Origin: Pseudoflavonifractor intestinihominis
GTDB lineage: Bacteria; Bacillota; Clostridia; Oscillospirales; Oscillospiraceae
NCBI RefSeq assembly: GCF_040096055.1
Contig: NZ_JBBMFK010000019.1
Coordinates: 5,577 to 69,576 of the forward strand
Direction: 5' to 3'
DNA: 64,000 bases
Under the pieces are notes generated by a model, which saw only the letters and a list, made by a program, of their open reading frames with translations, searched no databases and had not been told where the DNA came from. The first letter of the stretch is position 1, and every line of letters starts with the position of its first letter. A program made the position numbers and the translations under genes. Shown piece after piece: positions 50,396 to 59,600 of this stretch.

Positions 50396-51000
50396 AAAGA
50401 CTCGGGATCATTGGTGCAAGCGGCCATGGGAAAGTCGTCGCCGATATTGCGCGGAGCATGGGGTATGAGGAAATCCTTTTCTTTGACGACAGCGAAGGCT
50501 GCGCTTCCTGCAACGGTTACCCTGTTGTCGGCAAAAGCGCTGATATTTTTCACTTTAGCTGTGAGGGTATCGTCGCCATCGGGAACAGTCAGGTAAGACA
50601 AACATTACAGGAACGATTGGAGGCGGGCGGTATTCACGTTCCGGTTCTGATCCACCCCCATGCAGTACTGGCCCCAGACGTGACCGTCGGCGCGGGTACT
50701 GTCATTATGGCAGGTGCGGTCGTCAACCCCGGCAGCACGATCGGGAAAGGCTGCATCATCAATACCTGTGCCTCTGTGGATCACGATTGCCGTATTCACG
50801 ATTATGTCCATATTTCGGTGGGCTCCCATCTGGCCGGGACCGTGCAGGTGGGACACAATACCTGGATCGGCATCGGCGCTGTGATCAGTAACAACCTGAC
50901 CGTCTGCGCTGAATGCATGATCGGGGCCGGCGCGGTCGTGTGCCGTTCCATTGAAGAAAAAGGAACCTATGTGGGTGTCCCGGCGAGGAAGATCAAATGA
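50392..51000 (+). CDS. Sugar O/N-acetyltransferase (PglD-like, left-handed beta helix)
   Basis: A 202-residue acetyltransferase: an N-terminal Rossmann-like domain (LGIIGASGHGKVVADIA) binds the nucleotide sugar and a C-terminal hexapeptide-repeat helix (VTVGAGTVIMAGAVVNPGSTIGKGCIINTCASVDHDCRIHDYVHISVGS) binds acetyl-CoA, with the catalytic His in DHDC. PglD-type enzymes N-acetylate the 4-amino sugar made by PglE. It overlaps both neighbours by 4 nt. Confidence 0.9.
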   Translation: MKRLGIIGASGHGKVVADIARSMGYEEILFFDDSEGCASCNGYPVVGKSADIFHFSCEGIVAIGNSQVRQTLQERLEAGGIHVPVLIHPHAVLAPDVTVGAGTVIMAGAVVNPGSTIGKGCIINTCASVDHDCRIHDYVHISVGSHLAGTVQVGHNTWIGIGAVISNNLTVCAECMIGAGAVVCRSIEEKGTYVGVPARKIK

Positions 51001-52079
51001 AAATACTGATTCTGGCCAATAACGATATCGGGCTATACCAGTTTCGGCGGGAGCTGATTGGCGCATTGCGGAAGGAAAATACGGTGGTACTCTCTCTTCC
51101 ATACGGAGAAATGGTGGAGCCGCTGAAAGCTGAGGGCTGTAAATTCATTGATACCGCGGTTGACCGGCGGGGCGTCAATCCGATTACAGATCTGAAGCTG
51201 TTCTTTCAATACCGCAGGATTCTGAAAAAAGAGCAGCCTGATCTGGTGATTACATATACCATCAAGCCCAACATATATGGTGGGTTTGCATGCCGGCTCT
51301 GTAACGTCCCCTATGCAGTCAACATTACCGGGCTTGGCACCGCCTTCCAGGGAAAGGGTCTGCTTCGGGCGGTTGTAACCTTCTTGTATAAGCTGGGGGC
51401 GAAGCGCGCAAAGGTCGTCTTTTTTGAGAACATGGAAAACCAGCAGATCTTTGTGGATGAGGGGATCGTGCCCGCAGAGAAGACATGCCTGCTCCCCGGA
51501 GCCGGTGTCAATCTGGAGCATTATCACGTCCTGGACTATCCCGACAGCAGCGCGGAAACTCGTTTTCTCTTTATCGGCCGTGTGATGAAAGAGAAGGGGA
51601 TCGACGAGCTTTTCTCAGCCATGCGCCGCCTCCATCAGGAGGGCTATAATTGCGTGCTGGATGTGCTCGGCGGATTCGAAGAAGATTATAAGCAGCAGAT
51701 CCAGCAGTATGCGCGGGAAGGCTGGCTATATTATCACGGATATCAGAAAGACGTGCGCCCCTTTATTGCAGCGAGCCACTGCTTTGTGCTGCCCTCCTGG
51801 CACGAAGGAATGGCCAACACCAATCTGGAGTGTGCCGCCAGCGGCCGTCCCGTCATCACAAGCAATATCCACGGCTGTAAGGAGGCTGTGGTAGAGGGCG
51901 TGAGCGGCCTGCTGTGTGAGAGAAAATCGCCTGAGAGTCTATACCAGACCATGAAGACATTTTTATCTTTGAGCCATGAAGAAAAACGCCAGATGGGCCT
52001 GGCCGGACGCCAGCATATGGAAGACGTGTTTGATAAGAGGAAAGTGGTTGAAAGGACACTAGAAAGTCTGGGGCTATAA
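50997..52079 (+). CDS. Glycosyltransferase family 4 (PglA-like)
   Basis: Adds the second sugar to the lipid-linked unit, by analogy with PglA. The 360-residue GT-B protein has ITYTIKPNIYGGFACRL, VNITGLGTAFQGKG near the donor cleft, FIGRVMKEKGIDELFSAM and the nucleotide-binding ExxxE segment LPSWHEGMANTNLECAASGRPVI. No membrane segment. It overlaps the acetyltransferase gene by 4 nt. Exact sugars are unknown. Confidence 0.9.
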   Translation: MKILILANNDIGLYQFRRELIGALRKENTVVLSLPYGEMVEPLKAEGCKFIDTAVDRRGVNPITDLKLFFQYRRILKKEQPDLVITYTIKPNIYGGFACRLCNVPYAVNITGLGTAFQGKGLLRAVVTFLYKLGAKRAKVVFFENMENQQIFVDEGIVPAEKTCLLPGAGVNLEHYHVLDYPDSSAETRFLFIGRVMKEKGIDELFSAMRRLHQEGYNCVLDVLGGFEEDYKQQIQQYAREGWLYYHGYQKDVRPFIAASHCFVLPSWHEGMANTNLECAASGRPVITSNIHGCKEAVVEGVSGLLCERKSPESLYQTMKTFLSLSHEEKRQMGLAGRQHMEDVFDKRKVVERTLESLGL

Positions 52080-52183
52080 ACAGCGTACGTCGGATTTCGA
52101 TATTGCACACTATTACGCACACAAACCGAGGTTATTTAGAACTTATATTGTTTTAACGCCATACTTTTAAGGAATATAATGAA

Positions 52184-53302
52184 ATGATTATCCATTTTTC
52201 TGTACTGTTTATCATAATTGCCGCCGCTTGTATATGGGGAGGGACCATACGCCGCAGGAAACTCTTCTGCCTCAGCAATGGATACGATCTCGATAGCATG
52301 TTAGGTCCTCTTCTCCCCTGGCTGTTAGTATTTGGCTATCTGGCTTTTTTAGCCGGTATGAGATCAGATATGAACGACACATATGCATATGTAAATTCCT
52401 TCAACCTTGCCCCTGGAACCTTTGGCGCTATACAAGATATCCTGACCAGCAATCAGAAGGACAAGGCGTTCTATGCACTGCAAAATATATTTAAAATTTT
52501 TATAAGCAGTAATTATCATGTATGGTTCTTTTTCTTTTCAGTCATAGAATCTATTACTCTGATCCATATCTTGCGCAGAGAATGTGTAGATTTTACAATT
52601 GCGTGTTTTTATTTCTTTGCAAGCACCTTGTATTATAACTATTTCTCCATGATGCGTCAGTGGTTCGCAGTTGTAATGCTATTTGCAGGCGGATTGCTGA
52701 TAAAAAAGGATAAAACCATTCCGTATATTCTTCTCTGCTTCGTTATGGCCCAATTCCATGCTTCCGCCCTTCTTTTCATTCCTGTTTATTTCATGGTACG
52801 CGGTAAGGCGTGGAGTACCAAGCAAAACGTACTGATTGGCTTATTTTCAATTGGACTGGTGCTATTAAACCCTATATTGTCCGGTATGGAAAATCTACTG
52901 CAAGATACCACATACGATTATGTCATTGACACCATGCAAAATAGTTCCGGCTCTTCAGCCATTCGGATTATTATAGCAGCTGTGCCCGTTATTTTATCTT
53001 GGATTTACAGGAACAGCATAACGGAAAAAATGATAAATATAGCTGCAAATATGTCTCTTATAAATTTATTGCTTACCATTTTGGCTACCTTTACGAGCGG
53101 ATTGTATGTTGTTCGTCTGTCGGTTTATACAAACATGTACAATCTGATTTTATATCCGTACCTGCTGACTGTGTGTTTTAAAGGCCGAAATCGCCAAATT
53201 GTCAAATTGGCATTTTATATATTTTATTTCCTCTTCTATCTATACCAAATGGGCTATCAGGGCGCCTTTGGGTATGTCAGTGATATTTTAGGAACATATT
53301 AA
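52184..53302 (+). CDS. EpsG/Wzy-type polysaccharide polymerase
   Basis: A 372-residue membrane protein with about ten hydrophobic segments and a large polar loop starting MRSDMNDTYAYVNSFNLAPG after the second helix, the EpsG-family arrangement. FFASTLYYNYFSMMRQWFAVVMLFAGGLL is typical. It probably joins repeat units outside the membrane. DNA becomes AT-rich from here on. The 104-nt upstream gap contains no gene; AAGGAAT precedes the ATG weakly. Confidence 0.82.
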   Translation: MIIHFSVLFIIIAAACIWGGTIRRRKLFCLSNGYDLDSMLGPLLPWLLVFGYLAFLAGMRSDMNDTYAYVNSFNLAPGTFGAIQDILTSNQKDKAFYALQNIFKIFISSNYHVWFFFFSVIESITLIHILRRECVDFTIACFYFFASTLYYNYFSMMRQWFAVVMLFAGGLLIKKDKTIPYILLCFVMAQFHASALLFIPVYFMVRGKAWSTKQNVLIGLFSIGLVLLNPILSGMENLLQDTTYDYVIDTMQNSSGSSAIRIIIAAVPVILSWIYRNSITEKMINIAANMSLINLLLTILATFTSGLYVVRLSVYTNMYNLILYPYLLTVCFKGRNRQIVKLAFYIFYFLFYLYQMGYQGAFGYVSDILGTY

Positions 53303-53435
53303 AACAGCTTGAAATCGAGTTTCCTTAAACCTGTTCACGTACAGAACTCGTTTATTTTATCTGTAACAGCAAAAAGGCCTTTGCAGTCTAATGCTCTCAA
53401 ATTATAAAGTAATTTTGGGAAGGAGCTTTAAACCC

Positions 53436-53840
53436 ATGAAAAAGGTCATTACTTATGGAACTTTTGACTTGCTGCACTACGGCCATATCAATCTTCTCCG
53501 CAGGGCAAAGGAACTGGGAGATTATTTGATCGTTGCACTTTCCACGGATGAATTCAACTGGAACGAAAAACACAAAAAGTGCTATTTTACTTATGAACAG
53601 CGGAAGCAGCTTCTGGAGGCGATCCGCTATGTCGACCTGGTTATCCCGGAAGAGTGCTGGGAGCAGAAGACGGCCGACGTCAGGGAATACCACGTAGATA
53701 CCTTTGTCATCGGAGATGACTGGACGGGAAAATTTGATTTTCTCAAAGAGCAATGCGAGGTTGTCTACCTGCCCAGAACCCCTGAAATCTCTACGACGCA
53801 AATAAAGGAAGATCTAAAGGAGCAGCTGGATGGACAATAA
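53436..53840 (+). CDS. tagD: Glycerol-3-phosphate cytidylyltransferase
   Basis: Makes CDP-glycerol, the donor of glycerol phosphate for teichoic-acid-like chains or phosphoglycerol decoration. The 134-residue protein has GTFDLLHYGHINLLRRAK (HxGH), and RTPEISTTQIKEDLKEQ. The start at 53436 has AAGGAGC upstream. It overlaps the licD gene by 11 nt. No CDP-glycerol glycerophosphotransferase is in the window, so the user of CDP-glycerol may be the LicD-type enzyme. Confidence 0.93.
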   Translation: MKKVITYGTFDLLHYGHINLLRRAKELGDYLIVALSTDEFNWNEKHKKCYFTYEQRKQLLEAIRYVDLVIPEECWEQKTADVREYHVDTFVIGDDWTGKFDFLKEQCEVVYLPRTPEISTTQIKEDLKEQLDGQ

Positions 53841-54666
53841 CGTATTGAGAAAATTGCAGCTGATCCAGCTGGAAATCTTAACTTTTGTAGATCGCATTTG
53901 CAGAGAACACCAGATCCCATATTCCCTGTATGCCGGCACACTTTTGGGCGCGGTCCGGCATAAAGGCTTTATTCCCTGGGATGATGATTTGGACATCTGC
54001 ATGTCCCGCGAAAACTATGACCGTTTTATCCAACTTTGGCCAACAATTTCTCATGACGGTTATATTATGCAGAACAAAGAAAACTGCCCCGCATTTACAC
54101 AATCATTTACAAAGATTCGGAAAGAGCATACAACTTTTCTGCAGGAAGCCTGGGAAGCCGGCAGATACCATACCGGAATTTTCATTGACATTTTCCCCAT
54201 TGACCGGATACCAGATTCTAAAATAGGCCGTTTGAAATTTACTTGGGATGTTTTGTGCTATCAGCTCTATACCCGTGAATTCCCGCCCAAACAATATGGG
54301 GTTGAAAAGTGGATCGTGGCGTCGGTTCTGCTCACAATGACCCCTAAGGCCAGGAGGGCGGATAAGCGCAGGAAACTTTTATCCAATATCGTCCGATTTA
54401 ATCCCGTCCATCACTATGAAACCGTCGCAATCGAAACTTTGTCTTCTGTAAAAAAACCGTTTGCAGCGGATATGTTGGACGAGTATGTTTTTCTGCCGTT
54501 TGAAAATGGAAACTTTATGTGCTTTGCCGGCTGGGATGATCATCTAAAACGCAAGTATGGCGACTATATGCAGCTTCCTCCCGAAGATCAGCGTGAGTGG
54601 AAGCACCATCCCATTATTTTGGACTTTGAACACAACTATGAGGAATTATCGCCAGAGAAAGGATAA
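53830..54666 (+). CDS. LicD-family phosphotransferase
   Basis: LicD enzymes transfer phosphocholine or similar groups from a CDP-carrier onto cell-surface glycans. The 278-residue protein has the family block SLYAGTLLGAVRHKGFIPWDDDLDI and later IFIDIFPIDRIPD, containing the metal-binding acidic residues. Next to tagD, the donor here may be CDP-glycerol. No signal peptide or membrane segment. Substrate assignment is inference. Confidence 0.88.
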   Translation: MDNNVLRKLQLIQLEILTFVDRICREHQIPYSLYAGTLLGAVRHKGFIPWDDDLDICMSRENYDRFIQLWPTISHDGYIMQNKENCPAFTQSFTKIRKEHTTFLQEAWEAGRYHTGIFIDIFPIDRIPDSKIGRLKFTWDVLCYQLYTREFPPKQYGVEKWIVASVLLTMTPKARRADKRRKLLSNIVRFNPVHHYETVAIETLSSVKKPFAADMLDEYVFLPFENGNFMCFAGWDDHLKRKYGDYMQLPPEDQREWKHHPIILDFEHNYEELSPEKG

Positions 54667-54671
54667 ACGGC

Positions 54672-55796
54672 ATGGATAGTCCAATTCGTGTCCTGCACGT
54701 AATCGGTATTATGAATCGAGGCGGTGCGGAGACGATGATCATGAATCTTTATCGAAATATTGACCGCACAAAAGTCCAATTTGATTTTGTAGAAAATTCG
54801 GATAAACCCGCGGTATTCGATGAAGAAATACGCTCTCTTGGAGGACAAATTTTCCGCTGTCCGCATTATAGCGTAAAAAATCACTTTACATACTGCAAGT
54901 GGTGGGAGAACTTTTTTCGTATACATAAAAATGAATATTCCATCGTACACGGGCACCTGGGGAGTACTGCTGCAATATATCTACATATTGCGAAAAAATA
55001 CGGAATTTATTCCATCGCTCATTCCCATAATACCAATGCCATGAAAAATTTAAGCGATTTAAGATATGCCTTATTTACCTATCCGACTCGTTTTATAGCC
55101 GATCATTTTTTTACCTGCTCCAGAGAGGCTGGTATTTCACGGTACGGCAAAAAAATTGGCAATGATATAGAGCAGTGTACCCACTTGCCAAATGCAATTG
55201 AAATAAATAAGTTTTCATTTAATGCAAGTTCCCGTAAAATGATACGGAATATGCTCGGCATAGCAGATACACAGTTCGTAGTTGGAAATATCAGTCGCTT
55301 TTCAGCCCAAAAAAACCATATTTTTTTGCTCGATATTTTTGAGAGAATCTGTAGAAAAAGTCCTAATGCAGTCCTACTTTTGGTAGGTGATGGGGAACGG
55401 CGTGCAGAGATTGAAGCATATATTGCAGAAAAGAAGCTGAAGCATGTCATTCTAACGGGAGTAAAGAGCAATACTTGGGACTATTATCAGGCGATGGATG
55501 TGTTCTTAATGCCGTCGCTTTACGAGGGTCTGCCGGTCTCCCTGGTCGAAGCCCAGGCGTCCGGCCTTCCTTGCTGTGTATCTTCCGCTGTACCGCGTGA
55601 GGCAGCAATTACAGATCTTGTTCAATTCCGCTCTTTGGAGGACAGCGCTGAGCAGTGGGCAGATTGGGTCCTTACATACTGCCATTCCCCCCGTCAGGAT
55701 AGACAATCAGAGCTCCGAAATGCCGGATATGATATTTCCGAAACTGCCAGGTGGCTGGAGAATTATTACTTGGAAGTGGTAAGAAGTCATGGATAA
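54672..55796 (+). CDS. Glycosyltransferase family 4 (EpsF-like)
   Basis: A 374-residue GT-B enzyme that starts IRVLHVIGIMNRGGAETMIMNLYR, with IVHGHLGSTAAIYLHIAKKYG, the donor-side GNISRFSAQKNHIFLLDIF and the ExxxE region MPSLYEGLPVSLVEAQASGLPCCVS. It probably adds one sugar to the repeat unit in the cytosol. It overlaps the next gene by 8 nt. Confidence 0.9.
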   Translation: MDSPIRVLHVIGIMNRGGAETMIMNLYRNIDRTKVQFDFVENSDKPAVFDEEIRSLGGQIFRCPHYSVKNHFTYCKWWENFFRIHKNEYSIVHGHLGSTAAIYLHIAKKYGIYSIAHSHNTNAMKNLSDLRYALFTYPTRFIADHFFTCSREAGISRYGKKIGNDIEQCTHLPNAIEINKFSFNASSRKMIRNMLGIADTQFVVGNISRFSAQKNHIFLLDIFERICRKSPNAVLLLVGDGERRAEIEAYIAEKKLKHVILTGVKSNTWDYYQAMDVFLMPSLYEGLPVSLVEAQASGLPCCVSSAVPREAAITDLVQFRSLEDSAEQWADWVLTYCHSPRQDRQSELRNAGYDISETARWLENYYLEVVRSHG

Positions 55797-56682
55797 AAAA
55801 ATACTGCTTACTATTTTTACTCCGGCTTATAACCGGGCTCACACCTTGCGCCGGACCTATGAGAGCCTGCTTTCCCAAGGCTGCAAAGACTTTATTTGGC
55901 TGGTGGTGGATGACGGCTCTCAGGACAATACTGCCGAATTGGTGTGTCAGTGGCAGGCTCAAGATAACGGCTTTGAAATTCGGTATGTTTATAAAGAAAA
56001 TGGCGGGATGCATACAGCTCACAATACGGCCTATGAGAACATTGACACCGAGCTAAATGTCTGCATTGACTCGGATGATAAACTTGCTCCTGGCGCTGTG
56101 CAAAAGATATTGGCAAAATGGGAGCAAGTCCGCCAGCAAGACTATGCCGGTATCATTGGATTGGATGCGGATTTCAAAGGTAATGTGATTGGGAAAGGCT
56201 TTCCTGATGGTATGACAGAGACCACAGTCTCTGGTTATTATGCAGCGGGAGGAAGCGGCGACAAAAAGCTGGTCTATCGCACTGACATCATCAAGAAGTA
56301 TCCGCCTTACCCGGTCTTTGAAGGGGAAAAATACATTTCACTCGCCTATAAATATCGGCTGATTGACCAGACATATAAAATGGCGGTTTTGGACGAGATT
56401 CTCTGCAATGTAGAGTACCAGCCGGACGGCTCTTCTAATAACATGTGGAAGCAGTATTTGAAAAATCCAAAGGGCTGGGCATTCTGGAGAAAAGTATGTA
56501 TGAATTATCCAGTCTCAAGAAAACGCCTGGTAACGGATTGTATTCACTATGTTTCCAGTTGTGTGCTTTCCGGAAATATAGCTTTTATATCTCAATCTCC
56601 CAAAAAGCTTTTGACTGTTGCCTGCACTCTGCCAGGTATCGCACTTTCCTGGATCGTAAAAAGAAAGGCGAAGATAAAATGA
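55789..56682 (+). CDS. Glycosyltransferase family 2
   Basis: A 297-residue GT-A enzyme: LLTIFTPAYNRAHTLRRTYESLL, the first acidic motif VVDDGSQDNT and the metal-binding CIDSDDKLAPGAV. A longer C-terminal part with a hydrophobic end (LTVACTLPGIALSW) may touch the membrane. It overlaps the next start at ATGA. Confidence 0.9.
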   Translation: MDKKILLTIFTPAYNRAHTLRRTYESLLSQGCKDFIWLVVDDGSQDNTAELVCQWQAQDNGFEIRYVYKENGGMHTAHNTAYENIDTELNVCIDSDDKLAPGAVQKILAKWEQVRQQDYAGIIGLDADFKGNVIGKGFPDGMTETTVSGYYAAGGSGDKKLVYRTDIIKKYPPYPVFEGEKYISLAYKYRLIDQTYKMAVLDEILCNVEYQPDGSSNNMWKQYLKNPKGWAFWRKVCMNYPVSRKRLVTDCIHYVSSCVLSGNIAFISQSPKKLLTVACTLPGIALSWIVKRKAKIK

Positions 56683-57371
56683 TTCCCAAGAAAATTCACT
56701 ACTGCTGGTTTGGCCGGGGACAGAAGCCAAAGATGGCCCAAAAATGTATTGCCAGCTGGAAAAAATATTGCCCCGATTATGAGATCATCGAGTGGAATGA
56801 AGACAATTTTGATGTAAACATGAACGGCTATACCAGAATGTGTATAGAGCAGAAAAAATATGCCTTTTTAAGCGACTATGCCAGATTAGTAGTGGTAGCT
56901 GAACAGGGCGGAATCTACTTTGATACCGATGTGGAGTTGGTCCGCAGTCCGGACTTCTTGCTTACACACGGCGCCTTTTTCGGCTTTGAGACCCCGGAGT
57001 TTGTCGCCAGCGGCCTGGGATTTGGTTCAGAGGCCCATGGAACTGTAATCGACGCGATGCGCCAGGAATATGACCCCCTCCTAGATGGACAGCATGGCGT
57101 TATCGGTTGTCCGCGACTCAACACAAAGGCACTGGAGGCGCTTGGGCTGCGTAGGGACGGCTCCTTACAGGAAATCGCAGATGCGGTGATTTATCCTCCG
57201 GACTGGTTTAATCCCTATGAGAGCGCTACCGGACGTCTCAACAAAACCGAACATACCGTTTCTATCCACTGGTATTCCGCCAGCTGGATGAGCCCCCTCA
57301 GAAGGCTTCGCAGCACTATATCAAAGCCTCTGCATCGGATTTTAGGTGTGGATTTCTTCAGGAGAACATAA
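56679..57371 (+). CDS. GT32-type glycosyltransferase
   Basis: A 230-residue enzyme beginning IPKKIHYCWFGRGQKPKMAQKCIASWKKYCPDYE, with the DxD motif in GGIYFDTDVELVRS, which binds the nucleotide-sugar metal ion. This matches capsular GT32/Och1-like transferases. ATG 56679 is used because it overlaps the previous stop and gives the family N-terminus. Confidence 0.87.
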   Translation: MIPKKIHYCWFGRGQKPKMAQKCIASWKKYCPDYEIIEWNEDNFDVNMNGYTRMCIEQKKYAFLSDYARLVVVAEQGGIYFDTDVELVRSPDFLLTHGAFFGFETPEFVASGLGFGSEAHGTVIDAMRQEYDPLLDGQHGVIGCPRLNTKALEALGLRRDGSLQEIADAVIYPPDWFNPYESATGRLNKTEHTVSIHWYSASWMSPLRRLRSTISKPLHRILGVDFFRRT

Positions 57372-57373
57372 CA

Positions 57374-58573
57374 ATGGAGAAAAAACGTGTCTTAGTGGCA
57401 TCACATGCGCTGGAACTGGGAGGGGCAGAACGCGCACTGCTCGGTCTGCTAAACGCATTTGATTCCGATCGATATGAGGTAGATTTATTTTTGCTGCGTC
57501 ACAGCGGTGAACTGCTGCCCTACATCCCCTCCAATATACGGTTGCTTCCCGAGATAAAACAGTATACATGCTTAGCAGAACCTATTACAGAAACGCTAAA
57601 AAAAGGGGCTTTCGGCGTAGTCTTAGGACGTGCCTGGGGGAAATATAAAGCCAGACAATTTCTGAAGTCACATCCGTCTGAATTGGATCAGGCTGTATCT
57701 TTGGAGTACAGCCACAAATATACAAAAAACTTTATGCCGCAGATCAGCCATAAAAATTATGATTTAGCCGTCAGTTTTTTGACTCCTCACTACTTTGTAG
57801 CGGAAAAAGTAACGGCAAAGGTCAAAGTCGCCTGGATCCATACCGATTACTCAGCGCTCCAGATAGACACCGTGTCAGAGCTGCAAATGTGGTCGGCCTA
57901 CGACAAAATCGCCTCTATTTCGGACCACTGTACCAAGGGATTTTTAGAGCAGTTCCCCTCTCTTCAGGAACGGATTATCAGAATTGACAATATTATTTCT
58001 CCGGAATTGATTTACCGGCAAGCGGAGGAATCTGTTCCGGAGGGAATGGAAAAAGGAAGCTATAAGCTGCTTTCGGTAGGTCGCTTTTGCACCGCTAAAA
58101 ATTTTGATAATGTTCCGTTTATCTGCCGTTTGATTCGTGCCTCGGGTCTGGATGTCCACTGGTATCTCATTGGATTTGGCGGAGATGAAAAATTGATACG
58201 CCAAAACATTGTAAAAGCTGAAATGCAGGATTATGTCACCGTTTTAGGGAAAAAAAGCAACCCATACCCTTATATGAAAGCCTGTGACCTATATGTGCAG
58301 CCTTCCAGATACGAGGGAAACTGTGTTTCCGTCCATGAAGCTCAAATCTTGGGGAAAGCAGTTGTCATTACCAACTACGCCACCTCCGCCAGCCAGCTGG
58401 AGGACGGTGTGGACGGCGTGATCGTGCCCATGGATAACGAGGGATGTGCCAAAGGAATTGCTACGCTTTTACGCGACACGAAAGCCTTAAAACTTTTAAG
58501 CGATACATGCCGTCAGCAAGACTACTCGAATGCCGATGAAGTAAACAAACTCTATGCGCTTATGGAAGGATAA
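57374..58573 (+). CDS. Glycosyltransferase family 4
   Basis: A 399-residue GT-B protein starting RVLVASHALELGGAERALLGLLNAFD, with a lysine-rich mid segment, VGRFCTAKNFDNVPFICRLIR and the ExxxE region VQPSRYEGNCVSVHEAQILGKAVVIT. It is similar in order to the gene at 59597, and the two are probably distant paralogues. Substrates are unknown. Confidence 0.9.
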   Translation: MEKKRVLVASHALELGGAERALLGLLNAFDSDRYEVDLFLLRHSGELLPYIPSNIRLLPEIKQYTCLAEPITETLKKGAFGVVLGRAWGKYKARQFLKSHPSELDQAVSLEYSHKYTKNFMPQISHKNYDLAVSFLTPHYFVAEKVTAKVKVAWIHTDYSALQIDTVSELQMWSAYDKIASISDHCTKGFLEQFPSLQERIIRIDNIISPELIYRQAEESVPEGMEKGSYKLLSVGRFCTAKNFDNVPFICRLIRASGLDVHWYLIGFGGDEKLIRQNIVKAEMQDYVTVLGKKSNPYPYMKACDLYVQPSRYEGNCVSVHEAQILGKAVVITNYATSASQLEDGVDGVIVPMDNEGCAKGIATLLRDTKALKLLSDTCRQQDYSNADEVNKLYALMEG

Positions 58574-58577
58574 ATAT

Positions 58578-59600
58578 ATGCCTGCACTCAGCGTAATTGT
58601 TCCTGTATACAATGCCGAAGCTTATTTGAGGACATGTGTTGAAAGCATTCTGGATCAGAATTGGAAGGATCTTGAGCTGCTCTTAATTGACGACGGCTCA
58701 ACTGACAGCAGTCCACAGATATGTGATCAATTTGCGCGTTATGATCAACGGGTCCGCGTTATCCATCAGACAAATGCCGGCGCTGCGGCAGCGAGAAACC
58801 ATGGCTTAGACCTTGCGTCTGGATCATATATCACCTTTGTAGACAGCGATGACTATATTGATTCCGATATGTACGAAAAGATGATGTCTATCAGACTGGA
58901 ATTTCAATGTGATCTGGTCATCTGTGATTGTCTGAAAGAATTTGACTTTGGCGCGCAGATATATACTCATACACTGCCCGGCGGATTTTATGACAGATCA
59001 AAAATGAAATCTGAATATTTCCCGCAGCTTTTGATGACAGAGTCTATAGAATATCCGGTTACCATATCAAACTGGCTTCTTTTGGTTCGAAAAGATATTA
59101 TTCAAGAGCATCATATCCGCTATCCTGAGGGGATCCGCTTTTCGGAAGATCTCTTGTTCGGTGCAGAAGTCGGGTATGCAGCAAACAGCATGTATTACAT
59201 GAAGGGATATACTCCCTACCACTATCGGCAAAATCCTATGTCTGTAACGCATTCTGCATATCGGGACAAGTGGCCCATGCTGCTCGATTTATACCAGCGT
59301 ATTAAAAAATCCTTTGGACAAAAAGCCGACTTTGATTTTGGCCCACAAATTGATCGGTGCCTGCTGTTTTTTGTGTATTTGGCAATTGGAAATTTGGGAT
59401 CCAGTGGTTTAAAATCAAGCGCCAGAAAAAGTCAAATACGCCAAATTCTAAAAAACAGCCTAGTCCACAGTACTTTAAAACGTATTCAAATTTCAAAGCT
59501 TAAAATTAGTTGGAAATTAAAACTGATAACCTACTTATACCGTTGGAAGTGCATCCCTTTTGTTGAGCTGTTATGGTGGTATCAAAATAAAAAGATATGA
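58578..59600 (+). CDS. Glycosyltransferase family 2
   Basis: A 340-residue GT-A enzyme: LSVIVPVYNAEAYLRTCVESILDQ, LIDDGSTDSSPQICD and TFVDSDDYIDSDMYE. ATG 58578 has GGAAGG upstream; the frame opens earlier at 58554 inside the previous gene. The basic, hydrophobic C-terminus (KISWKLKLITYLYRWK) may attach it to the membrane. Confidence 0.9.
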   Translation: MPALSVIVPVYNAEAYLRTCVESILDQNWKDLELLLIDDGSTDSSPQICDQFARYDQRVRVIHQTNAGAAAARNHGLDLASGSYITFVDSDDYIDSDMYEKMMSIRLEFQCDLVICDCLKEFDFGAQIYTHTLPGGFYDRSKMKSEYFPQLLMTESIEYPVTISNWLLLVRKDIIQEHHIRYPEGIRFSEDLLFGAEVGYAANSMYYMKGYTPYHYRQNPMSVTHSAYRDKWPMLLDLYQRIKKSFGQKADFDFGPQIDRCLLFFVYLAIGNLGSSGLKSSARKSQIRQILKNSLVHSTLKRIQISKLKISWKLKLITYLYRWKCIPFVELLWWYQNKKI

